Assembly: GCA_964617665.1 (NCBI GenBank) | Contig: CAZUAH010000006.1 | Span: 1-64,000 of the forward strand | Length of the DNA stretch: 64,000 nt | Origin: JADHUC01 sp964617665 | Lineage (GTDB): Bacteria > Planctomycetota > Planctomycetia > Pirellulales > Pirellulaceae | Reading direction: 5' to 3' | In this document: positions 45,169 through 53,460 of the stretch, piece by piece | How the letters are laid out: the number at the start of each line of letters is the position of its first letter | Numbering within the stretch: the stretch's first letter is position 1 | The notes under the pieces: model-generated | Told to the model about the DNA's origin: nothing | Database searches by the model: none | The model's input: only the letters and a program-made list of their open reading frames with translations | Position numbers and translations under genes: made by a program

Positions 45169-46197
45169 ATGGAATCCTGCTTTGTGAGTGCAACGCCGGG
45201 GAAATCGTTATTCATTTTGTTGCTGTTCGCAACATTGGGAGTATGCTTCGAGCCTCCCAGCGCGCCCGCGGCTGATCGGGCTAGAGTGAAAACAAGCAAA
45301 TCGGAGTACGCTGGGTACCTGTTCGTCCACATGACGAAAGAAGATTACGGAAGGCTCTATTACTCCATAAGCACGGACGGGCTCCATTGGAAACTGCTCA
45401 ACGGCGGGAAACGCGTTCTCGGAGAGGAGTATCGTGGCCATCCGGACATCAGCAAGGGTCACGATGGTCGTTACTACATGCTCGGGAACTACTCGAAGAA
45501 CGCCGAAATCAGCATCTGGGTGTCGCACGACCTTGTGAAATGGACCAAGCTTCGTGACTTCTATCCCGACATCTCAAAGACGCCCAATTTCGAGCCCGCT
45601 TTGCGATATCACGGAGCACCGAAGATCTTCTACGACGAAGCATCATCTCAGTACCTGATCACATGGCACTCGACGAACGAAGAGCCTGTGCGCGAGGAAC
45701 CAGAGAAGTTCTGGTCCGGGATGCGTACACTCTATGTCACATCCAAGGACTTGGAAACACTCTCGGATCCGAAACGTTTGTTCTCGTTCGATATGGCAAC
45801 GATCGACGTGATCGTGCGGCGGGTAGACGATCGGTACTACGCCATCATCAAAGACGAGTTATACCCATCCTTCGACTGGCCAACAGGCAAAACGATTCGC
45901 ATCTGTTCTTCGGCCAGTCTGCTTGGTCCCTATTCCAAGCCGTCACCGCGGATCACTCCCAACTTCCGCGAAGCTCCCACGCTGATCCCGAAACCGGACG
46001 GCAGCGGATGGTATCTCTACTACGAACAGTACCCCGGCGTGTCCTATGGCTGTTCCACGGCCCAGACGCCCGACGGTCCCTGGTACGATCTCTGCTGCAG
46101 AGACTTCGACGTCCCCGAGAATGCTCGTCACGGCTGCATGATTCCCATCACTCGACAGCAGCACGACGCCATCGTCGCCGCATACGGGAAGCCGTAG
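45169..46197 (+). CDS. Secreted GH43-like beta-propeller protein
   Basis: The 342-residue protein has a signal peptide (about 1-35, SAPAAD) followed by a five-bladed propeller. Repeats include YAGYLFVHMTKEDYGRLYYSISTDGLHWKLL, GHPDISKGHDGRYYMLGN, WVSHDLVKWTKLRDFYPD, FEPALRYHGAPKIFYDEASSQYLITW and APTLIPKPDGSGWYLYYEQY. Such patterns are shared by GH43 arabinosidase/xylosidase-like and GH117-like proteins. Acidic residues at PDIS and PKIFYDE fit active-site positions, but activity is not proven. ATG 45169 begins directly before the signal peptide. Confidence 0.75.
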   Translation: MESCFVSATPGKSLFILLLFATLGVCFEPPSAPAADRARVKTSKSEYAGYLFVHMTKEDYGRLYYSISTDGLHWKLLNGGKRVLGEEYRGHPDISKGHDGRYYMLGNYSKNAEISIWVSHDLVKWTKLRDFYPDISKTPNFEPALRYHGAPKIFYDEASSQYLITWHSTNEEPVREEPEKFWSGMRTLYVTSKDLETLSDPKRLFSFDMATIDVIVRRVDDRYYAIIKDELYPSFDWPTGKTIRICSSASLLGPYSKPSPRITPNFREAPTLIPKPDGSGWYLYYEQYPGVSYGCSTAQTPDGPWYDLCCRDFDVPENARHGCMIPITRQQHDAIVAAYGKP

Positions 46198-46396
46198 GAA
46201 TACCTCGACTCGGCTCCGGCTGCAGTTGGGTCGGCATTACTCGCCCCTGCGAGCGTACCTCTTTCTGGCCCACTGTTTTCCTAATCCGCAAACTCTGCGT
46301 AACCGATACCACTTGTGTCGCTCTGCGCACGGCATGCGATAGCAGCTTGCGCTGCATGCAGTGGTAGCGGCGGATTCCTGCTTGCCAAGGAAACGA

Positions 46397-48865
46397 ATGA
46401 TACGCCAACTGTGCTTCTGGGATTCTTGCTACGGATCGCGAAAGCGACGCTTGCCGGTCTGCTTCTTGGCCGGACTCGTCGTCATGGCGATGGCGGGATG
46501 TACGCGTATGGCGTACCGCGAGCGGGCTGACCGGCAGTCGTATCAGATCCTTGCCGAGAAGATTACGGACGAACGTTGGGCCGTTCCTGAATTGGATATC
46601 ACACCCGATCCGCGCAGTCGGTTCCACGATCCGTATGATCCCGACTTCCCGCCGCTTCCGCCCGACGACCCGACAGCACACCAATATATGCATTGCGTCG
46701 ACGGGAAACTGGGCTGGCGAGGCTGGCACCGTTTTGGCGACACGGAGCGAGTCGAGAACCCCGATTGGCCGGTCTATCTAGGCGGTGAACCGTTGACCTC
46801 TGACCAGGGGCAGCTACCCAAAATAGACAAGCTCACCCTAGAGAACGCGGTCGAATTGGGTTTGATCCACAGCCGCGAATACCAAGAGCAGATAGAGGAC
46901 GTTTATCTCAGCGCACTGTCATTGACCCATGATCGGTACCGCTTTGATCTGCGCCCCAGTGGATTTCTTGGCGAACCGGGTACGGAGATCTTCCATCAGC
47001 ACCAGCCCGACGACGCGAGCGACTTGATGATGGGGCCAACGAACTTTGGCGTCAGCAAGCTGTTGCCCACAGGCGCTCAACTCGTTGCGGAGCTCACGAA
47101 CAATACCATTTGGATGTTCTCTGGCGCGAACGGTGCCGGAACAGCGAGCACATTTGCCTACTCGATCGTGCAACCATTGTTGGCCGGTGCGGGACGCGAA
47201 ATCGTTCTCGAAGACTTGACGCAGGCCGAGAGAAATGTCCTGTATGCCATCCGCAGATTCGCTAGATTTCGCAAGGACTTCTACGTGATGATCGTCACTG
47301 GCGAGCGAGCTCTGCCGTTGCCGGGCAGCACGGGAGGTAGTGAACTGGCCTTCCTGATCCGTGGCGAACGCGCGCCCACGGTGGGATTCTACTTTCTGCT
47401 GTTTCAGTACCAGCGACTACGAAACCGGACAGAAAACGTACAAAGCCTGGAGATGCGTTTGAGGGACGTACAGGCCATGGTGCGCGGCGGCAAGGCGGCG
47501 ACATTGGATGTAACGCAAGTGCAGTCCAGCCTGGAGCATGGTCGCTTCAGCAGAACGATCCGCGAACGGTTCTTCGGCGACGAATTGGACCGATTCAAAC
47601 TGCAGCTTGGGTTACCGCCCGACCTGGAACTGGATATCGACGATTCGGTGCTAGAGCCGTTTCAGTTTCGCAACCCGCAGTTGACCAAGCTCCAGGATGA
47701 CCTTCGTGGGCTCGACTCGACCTTCCAAGGTTTGGTCGCGGCGCCGGACCGAGAACGCACACACGATGTCGTGCGTGGACTGCTCGCGGTTCGTCAGAGA
47801 CTCGCATCCGCGTTCGACGCGGCTGCCGTGAAGCTCGCCCAGCTTCAGCGATCGCTACCCACGCGGACCGGGACAATGAGTCCAGAGGCGGAACGAGAGT
47901 TTGCCAGAATTGTGGCCGAGGACTCGGTGCGTTTCGAGCAATTGCAGCAAGCCTTCAAAGGCGACGGTCAAGTGCTGCAGGGTCTGGAGCGTTCGCTTGC
48001 GCAGCAGGGAATTGCGAACGACCAACTGTTACAGATTCTCAATCAAGCGGTGACGCAACGGAACATTCTGTATACAACGACGCGCAGGCTCAGCAGTCTG
48101 GAGGCCGCGACTCGCGTCGAGTTGATCGAGCTGACGCCTGTGCATTTGACGCCCAGCGAGGCGGTGGATCTGGCGCTTGAGAATCGGCTGGATCTGATGA
48201 ATCGTCGTGCGTTGGTCATGGACGCGCGGCGTCGTTTGGAGATTGCGGCGGACCGTTTGGAGGGCACGCTGGATATCGTTGCCGAAGGCGCGGTCAACAC
48301 ACCGCCTCTGTTGCAGAACAGCGAGCCTTACGACTTCCGAGCCAGAGAGAGCGAGTTTCGCGTCGGCGTGGCGGTCAAGACACCCGTGGATCGCCGCAGG
48401 GAAAGAAACAACTTCCGCGCCGCACAAATCGCTTACCAACGCGCCCGGCGCAATTACGTCGCGGCCGAGGATCAAATCAAGCTGGACGTTCGCAGCGAAT
48501 TTCGAGATATGCGTGCACAGCGCGAGTTGTTCGAGATCCAACGTCGTGCACTTCGCGTCGCAGCCATGGAATTGGAGCAAGCGCTAGAGGCCGGCGAACG
48601 CCAAGCGGATGGCGAGGGCGGCGGTAGGCAACAGGGGTTGAATATTCCCCGCGCACTGGAGAACATCCTCGACGCACAGGACGAATTGATCGAAGCCTGG
48701 GTCGAATACGAAACAGCACGGATGGAACTGTTTCGTGACGTGGGCGTAATGAGAATCGACGCCAATGGTCTCTGGCAGGAAGCCCAGCAACGAGACCTCT
48801 CATCTCCGGAGCCGGAATCCTACGAGGAACGCGAAGATTTAACGCCACCACTGTCTTCCCCGTAA
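46397..48865 (+). CDS. TolC-family outer-membrane lipoprotein
   Basis: The 822-residue protein has a lipoprotein signal (basic KRR, hydrophobic run, lipobox AMAGC at about 35). OEP-type helical repeats follow: LTLENAVELGLIHSREYQEQIEDVYLSAL and, in the second half, LTPSEAVDLALENRLDLMNRRALVMDARRRLEIAADRL. It closes with the long coiled segment RARRNYVAAEDQIKLDVRSEFRDMRAQRELFEIQRRAL and LIEAWVEYETARMELFRDVGVM. It is nearly twice the length of E. coli TolC because of a long insert between the two halves (about 340-590). ATG 46397 has AAGGA 6 nt upstream. No adjacent membrane-fusion protein or pump is present, so its partner must be elsewhere. Confidence 0.8.
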   Translation: MIRQLCFWDSCYGSRKRRLPVCFLAGLVVMAMAGCTRMAYRERADRQSYQILAEKITDERWAVPELDITPDPRSRFHDPYDPDFPPLPPDDPTAHQYMHCVDGKLGWRGWHRFGDTERVENPDWPVYLGGEPLTSDQGQLPKIDKLTLENAVELGLIHSREYQEQIEDVYLSALSLTHDRYRFDLRPSGFLGEPGTEIFHQHQPDDASDLMMGPTNFGVSKLLPTGAQLVAELTNNTIWMFSGANGAGTASTFAYSIVQPLLAGAGREIVLEDLTQAERNVLYAIRRFARFRKDFYVMIVTGERALPLPGSTGGSELAFLIRGERAPTVGFYFLLFQYQRLRNRTENVQSLEMRLRDVQAMVRGGKAATLDVTQVQSSLEHGRFSRTIRERFFGDELDRFKLQLGLPPDLELDIDDSVLEPFQFRNPQLTKLQDDLRGLDSTFQGLVAAPDRERTHDVVRGLLAVRQRLASAFDAAAVKLAQLQRSLPTRTGTMSPEAEREFARIVAEDSVRFEQLQQAFKGDGQVLQGLERSLAQQGIANDQLLQILNQAVTQRNILYTTTRRLSSLEAATRVELIELTPVHLTPSEAVDLALENRLDLMNRRALVMDARRRLEIAADRLEGTLDIVAEGAVNTPPLLQNSEPYDFRARESEFRVGVAVKTPVDRRRERNNFRAAQIAYQRARRNYVAAEDQIKLDVRSEFRDMRAQRELFEIQRRALRVAAMELEQALEAGERQADGEGGGRQQGLNIPRALENILDAQDELIEAWVEYETARMELFRDVGVMRIDANGLWQEAQQRDLSSPEPESYEEREDLTPPLSSP

Positions 48866-49026
48866 ACCGGCCACCACGCGTCGTCCAACCACATGCGGCT
48901 ACGCCGGCCGCCTTTCGAGCGGTTTCTGCTCCCAATCCTTCGGTCCCCTGGCAGCGTCGCGCACGGTCGTATAGTCTGTCTTTGTATCCAGTACTTCCAC
49001 TGGCTGACAAATCGTTGGTGCGTCCG

Positions 49027-50043
49027 ATGACAGAAATCGAGATTGTGCATGACGAGGCGGAGCATCTGTTTCTGCGCCACGAATCAGCGGCAATGAACAG
49101 TGTGTGGTGGCTGCTTGGTGGCCTCGGTCTGCTGGGCTTTGCCGTTGTTGGGTTTGTCGTTGCGCTAGTCACTCGCGTCGACCAATTGTCGTTGCACACC
49201 ATTACGACCTTGCCGATACTGATCGGGCTGGGCATGCTCACGGCAGCCTGGACGCTGGCGCGAACGCCAACTCAAGTTGCCATTGGCTCCGATGGTATGT
49301 CCATCGAAGGACGTCGCGGGAGCCGGCGTTTCACATGGAGTCAAATCGGGTGGACGAACGTCGCACCGGGAGCGCTCCACTACCGCCGTCAACTGGTGAT
49401 TTGCGATACCGATGGGAAGACTATCGCGAAGCTGAGCGAAGCGTTTGACGGATTTGACACGATGGTCGAGCTTGTCGCGCAGAGGATTGCAGACAAGCCA
49501 GACGATACGTCCGACCAAATCCGCGCTAAGAAGGCAAAGCGTTCTGCTGCGATCTGCGGTGTGGTTGGCACGCTGCTGCTGGTGGTTGCGGCGTTCAATG
49601 CTTGGTCGACGCATCGCGAGCAGCGTGCCGCGCGGCTGCTTGAAGAAGTTGGCGTACCGGGCGACGCTCAGATTGAACGACGATTTCTCGCACCGAATGG
49701 CATCACGCCGCGGTTGGAGTACCGCATTGCGACGGCTGAAGGGCGCTCTGCAACGCGAAACGCCGAGGTAACGCGTTCCTATTGGGACTCGCTGGAAGGA
49801 GCAACAACGGTACCAGTGACCTACGTTCCAAACGAACCTGAGATCAGCAGGCTGCAAATCGGCGAGCCCGAGGAACGGGATCTCACGAAGAGGCCGCTGG
49901 TGGGATACGGATTGTCAGCCCTCGTTTCCGTGATTTGCCTGTTTCTTCTGGCGGCAGCCGTTTTCCAGTGGTACGGCTGGGATATCGACCTGGACTCGAA
50001 GAGCGGCACGTTTTCCATCAAGCGTTTCGGAACAGGCAGGTAG
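49027..50043 (+). CDS. Multi-TM membrane protein with DUF3592-like periplasmic domain
   Basis: The 338-residue protein has two TM helices at about 25-45 and 53-75, then a PH-like cytoplasmic part (VAIGSDGMSIEGRRGSRRFTWSQIGWTNV). A third TM (about 175-192) is followed by an extracytoplasmic beta-domain of DUF3592 type (about 205-280; DAQIERRFLAPNGITPRLEYRIATAEG...VPVTYVPNEPEISRL), and a last TM lies at about 295-315. Function is unknown. ATG 49027 begins the readable protein; a TTG 45 nt upstream is in frame. Confidence 0.6.
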   Translation: MTEIEIVHDEAEHLFLRHESAAMNSVWWLLGGLGLLGFAVVGFVVALVTRVDQLSLHTITTLPILIGLGMLTAAWTLARTPTQVAIGSDGMSIEGRRGSRRFTWSQIGWTNVAPGALHYRRQLVICDTDGKTIAKLSEAFDGFDTMVELVAQRIADKPDDTSDQIRAKKAKRSAAICGVVGTLLLVVAAFNAWSTHREQRAARLLEEVGVPGDAQIERRFLAPNGITPRLEYRIATAEGRSATRNAEVTRSYWDSLEGATTVPVTYVPNEPEISRLQIGEPEERDLTKRPLVGYGLSALVSVICLFLLAAAVFQWYGWDIDLDSKSGTFSIKRFGTGR

Positions 50044-50072
50044 CGAGAACACCAGCCATCGGACGCGACCAA

Positions 50073-51803
50073 TTAGGCGGCACGCAACAATCGTGCCTGA
50101 CTTGCCCAGCGAACCCAGTCGGTGACTTCCTCCCGATCAGGTGCCTTTCCTGAGCGAATGACTCGCTGACCTGCGGAGGAACTAGAGAACTCAGTGGCTT
50201 CTGCCAGAAGCGTTTTGACGGCCGCGTCTGCCACTGCCGCCGGATCACGATACCCGCAGGCGACGAGGATCTGAGCATCGTGGCCGCGCAAGTTTGGGAT
50301 TTGGCACACCAGCTTGGCTTGGTCTTGCCAATCCCGAATCGTATCGGGTTTGATGTGTCGCGTTTTCAGCTTTGCGGCGGCCCTCCTTGGATCAACCGCG
50401 AACAAATCCGCGACCGTCCTGACACCAATGCGAGTCAGGCGTTTCGCTGTCTTGGGACCGATCGACGGCGCGTCCTCGACATCCTTGGATGGATCCAAGT
50501 AAAACTTCAGGCGCTCCGAGTCTGAGCGGGGGGCATCTGGGCTCGAGTGCCGTGAGCCACCAGCGGGCTGAAGCTCCGAGGGATCGTTGTGTACGACTGC
50601 GGTTATACGTGCTTTGGGCTTGGCGGGCTCGAAAGTACTCCGCGTCAGCGGCTTCTCCCGATCAGCTTCGTTGCGATGCGTCGTGCTGCCTGCGGGCGAA
50701 GTTACATCTGGCTTGGTTCTGGGCTCTTCGTAGCGAGCTGATTTGCTAGACCGGTGCTCTGGGGAAGGCAACTGGTCGTCCGTCACTCGCTGGCGCGTCG
50801 GGCTGGTCTCAGACGGTGTAGGAACCGGGCTTGGGTTAGTCGCTCTGCGAGTGGTTGCGCGGCGTGATTGCCGTCGCGGCTTCTGTGACTCCTTGGCAAC
50901 CAACGCCCGAATCGTCCGCTCGTCTTCCTGCAAGTTCTTCTCCACGCGACCGGTGCGCTGCAACTCGTCGTACATGGCCTCGATCAAGGCTCGTTCTCGA
51001 CCATCCGCCATCTTTTTGGTTATCCAGCGGATGGGGATTTGTACTGTGGCGAGAAACGTGGCCAACGATAACTCGATACGTGGTGGTTTGACATTTGCCT
51101 CGTCAAACGCACACTCCAATACACGCGCAAAGCTGACCGCTGCATAGCCGAGCAATTCCGCGAGGAACTCACGACTGACCTGATCCAAACCACGAGGGGG
51201 ATCCCTGCGACCTTTGGTAAAGTCGTAACGCTCGATCAACGCCTCGTAGTGCCGATGCGAGAGTTCCGCCCCGTGAGCGATCATGGATTCCAGCCAATCA
51301 TCTCCAGCCGGCGGTTCAACGTCTGGGAACTCTGAACGCTTCTCAAAAATCTCGCGCAGCTGGTTGTACGATTTTGTGATGCTCCACTCGGCTGCTCGGT
51401 GGATGTTGGTCTCTGCTTCCGATTGGCCGGTGTGGAACGGCTGGATGGGATCGGTGCAATAGTGGCTCGTGACACCAGCCGCGTAGACGGCATCGCTCCA
51501 AGAACGTCGCCGCAGAGCCTCGACAGTCCGATCATACCACTTGCGTGCGGCCCGGGGAGCTCCGCCCCAGTAGTTCTGCTCGACGTGCAGTACATGGTTT
51601 CGGAAGTCTTTGAACTTCGCGTCTGGAGCTTTGGCTCCGACCAAGTAGACCGCGTGGTACTTCAGAAAGAGGTTCCGCCATCGTTCGGCACGCGGACATT
51701 CCAGGTATCGGAGGGCGTCCAGGGCCAGTTTGTGATGCGTGCTGCGACAGTGGGCTGCAAAAAGGACACGAAACAGCAGGTTCATGTGGTATTCCCTCAC
51801 CAT
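50073..51803 (-). CDS. Zinc-phospholipase-C-like domain fused to DUF4332 helix-hairpin-helix domain
   Basis: The 576-residue protein starts with an all-helical region (about 10-300) rich in metal-type residues: AAHCRSTHHKLALDAL, HAVYLVGAKAPDAKFKDFRNHVLHVEQNYWGG, VTSHYCTDPIQPFHTGQSEAETNIHRAAE. These resemble the His/Asp zinc ligands of bacterial phospholipase C and S1/P1-like folds (HYxxDxxQPxH). A Pro/Ser/Arg/Thr-rich disordered linker (about 310-440) joins a C-terminal DUF4332 domain (about 448-576): IGPKTAKRLTRIGVRTVADLFAVDP, then a second HhH-like repeat. No signal peptide is present. Cytoplasmic location and substrate are unclear. Confidence 0.7.
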   Translation of the reverse strand: MVREYHMNLLFRVLFAAHCRSTHHKLALDALRYLECPRAERWRNLFLKYHAVYLVGAKAPDAKFKDFRNHVLHVEQNYWGGAPRAARKWYDRTVEALRRRSWSDAVYAAGVTSHYCTDPIQPFHTGQSEAETNIHRAAEWSITKSYNQLREIFEKRSEFPDVEPPAGDDWLESMIAHGAELSHRHYEALIERYDFTKGRRDPPRGLDQVSREFLAELLGYAAVSFARVLECAFDEANVKPPRIELSLATFLATVQIPIRWITKKMADGRERALIEAMYDELQRTGRVEKNLQEDERTIRALVAKESQKPRRQSRRATTRRATNPSPVPTPSETSPTRQRVTDDQLPSPEHRSSKSARYEEPRTKPDVTSPAGSTTHRNEADREKPLTRSTFEPAKPKARITAVVHNDPSELQPAGGSRHSSPDAPRSDSERLKFYLDPSKDVEDAPSIGPKTAKRLTRIGVRTVADLFAVDPRRAAAKLKTRHIKPDTIRDWQDQAKLVCQIPNLRGHDAQILVACGYRDPAAVADAAVKTLLAEATEFSSSSAGQRVIRSGKAPDREEVTDWVRWASQARLLRAA

Positions 51804-52071
51804 CGAGGATGTTGGGTAGGCGTAGCGGGAATGCGGACTGTACTAGCTACGTCAAAATGGGGCAAGTTCAACTCACCAACGAGCGTTAATGCGTTGCCGC
51901 ACGTTCTCTATGGAAAGCCCGTTGGCTGAGGGATGTGTCTGCCGAGCCCGCTAGCAGGGCCATATTGTCGTTCTGTTACCGGGGACTTGCTTGAGAGATC
52001 AATCCGGACGGACTATATTGCCGATCAGTCGAGCGATTCCATTTCAACACATCCGATTCCGGAATGATCAC

Positions 52072-52872
52072 ATGCCTTGGACATGGCTTATTAGTGGTGG
52101 CGTCGTCGTACTCTTCTTCCTCTGCATCCCGTTTGTGCTGGGACCACTTCTAGTATTCTGTACGCTTCGTTTTCGGATGCCGCCAAAGGTGGTTGTGATT
52201 GACCCCAAAACGCACCCGCTGCCTAACGACGTCCGCCAGTATTTTCACGAGGCGTATCTTGCTTTGACCCGCGACGGCTTTGAATTGGTCGAGACCATGT
52301 TCCTGCCAGATGTCGTCCCAAACGTCCAGACGTTGTTGGCGCTGTACGTGAACCGACCTACATCCGATATGGCGATGTCCTCGTTCCTGCTGGCGAACGA
52401 CGGTGTCCAAACCATGAAGGCGAACTATGTCGAATTCCTCACGACGTTCAGCGATGGTGTCGCGGTACAGACAAACAACTCGCGCGAGCTGAGTTCGTTC
52501 AAGCCGTTGCCCAACGAGCATACTACACAGTTCTGGGAGATTACCGATATCCATCGACTGTATTGTTTGCATGGTTTCCTTGCCGCGAAGTACGGCAGAA
52601 CCGGAACTCGGGAATGCCGTCTGGATACGCAGTTTTTCGGAAACACGGTCCAGTACGTTGCCAGTGGCGTGCTGGAAAAGTCTTTTGCCGAGCAGGTTGG
52701 GACGGGATACATGACTCGTACGTCGCAAGGATTTGGCCCCTCGATCAAAGGCGCTATCATTATGGCGTGGCAGGAGCTCTGGCCATTGAAACCAATGCGG
52801 CGCATGCAGAGGAAACGCCAAGCAGAGCAAGTGCTAGACGAATTCGAGCCGCACCGCGCGCATGCAAAATGA
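52072..52872 (+). CDS. Membrane-anchored hypothetical protein
   Basis: The 266-residue protein has an N-terminal TM helix (about 6-29, WLISGGVVVLFFLCIPFVLGPLLVF) and a soluble domain of about 220 residues. No known motif was recognised. Visible features are PNDVRQYFHEAYLALTRDGFELVETM and several aromatic-rich strands. ATG 52072 is chosen just before the TM helix. The HD-domain gene overlaps its 3' end by 11 bp, so the pair may be coupled. Confidence 0.6.
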   Translation: MPWTWLISGGVVVLFFLCIPFVLGPLLVFCTLRFRMPPKVVVIDPKTHPLPNDVRQYFHEAYLALTRDGFELVETMFLPDVVPNVQTLLALYVNRPTSDMAMSSFLLANDGVQTMKANYVEFLTTFSDGVAVQTNNSRELSSFKPLPNEHTTQFWEITDIHRLYCLHGFLAAKYGRTGTRECRLDTQFFGNTVQYVASGVLEKSFAEQVGTGYMTRTSQGFGPSIKGAIIMAWQELWPLKPMRRMQRKRQAEQVLDEFEPHRAHAK

Positions 52873-53422
52873 CGCCCGCTATCTTCCCACAATGAAGTCA
52901 CAGCGCGGCGGTGGACGGCGATCGGAGAATCGCGGGGCCAAGATGAAAGAGGCGGATTTCCAAGGAGTCGTCAAGGCGGCGAAGGATAGGTTCGCCCTAA
53001 GCTTGCACGGTATTCACGGTGTCGCACATTGGCAGCGAGTCAGGGAAAACGGTCTTCGCGTTGCCAAGCATTCGGGTGCGAACAAGCTGATTGTCGAGCT
53101 GTTTGCGTTTCTTCACGACTGTTGCCGCGAATGTGACGGCGGTGATCCGGAGCATGGAGACAGAGCGGCCGACTTTGCCGAGTCGCTTCGTGGCACGCTG
53201 ATCCATCTTGACGACGCCGACTTCTCACTTCTGTACGAGGCCATCAAGCATCACCAGAGAGGGCGGACAAAGGGCGACGTCACAGTGATCACATGCTGGG
53301 ATGCGGACAGATTGGATTTAGGACGAGTGGGAAACCGGCCAAGTCCCTATTTGCTGTGCACCGACTTCGCCAGAGAGCGTTCGACCATACGGTGGGCGTA
53401 CAGCCGAAGTCTAGAGGATTGA
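52862..53422 (+). CDS. HD-domain metal-dependent phosphohydrolase-like protein
   Basis: The 186-residue product shows the HD signature: histidine in GIHGVAHWQRV, the HD pair in AFLHDCCRE, a following EHGDRAADFA segment, and a later conserved aspartate in TCWDADRLDLGRVG. These proteins hydrolyse phosphate esters of nucleotides or related compounds. ATG 52862 overlaps the upstream gene by 11 bp; ATG 52943 (KEADFQGVV) begins closer to the domain and is a good alternative. It is convergent with the ABC exporter operon. Confidence 0.8.
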   Translation: MQNDARYLPTMKSQRGGGRRSENRGAKMKEADFQGVVKAAKDRFALSLHGIHGVAHWQRVRENGLRVAKHSGANKLIVELFAFLHDCCRECDGGDPEHGDRAADFAESLRGTLIHLDDADFSLLYEAIKHHQRGRTKGDVTVITCWDADRLDLGRVGNRPSPYLLCTDFARERSTIRWAYSRSLED

Positions 53423-53460
53423 GTCGCCCGGCTGTTCGTGTCTTGTTCTTGCCACGCTGG

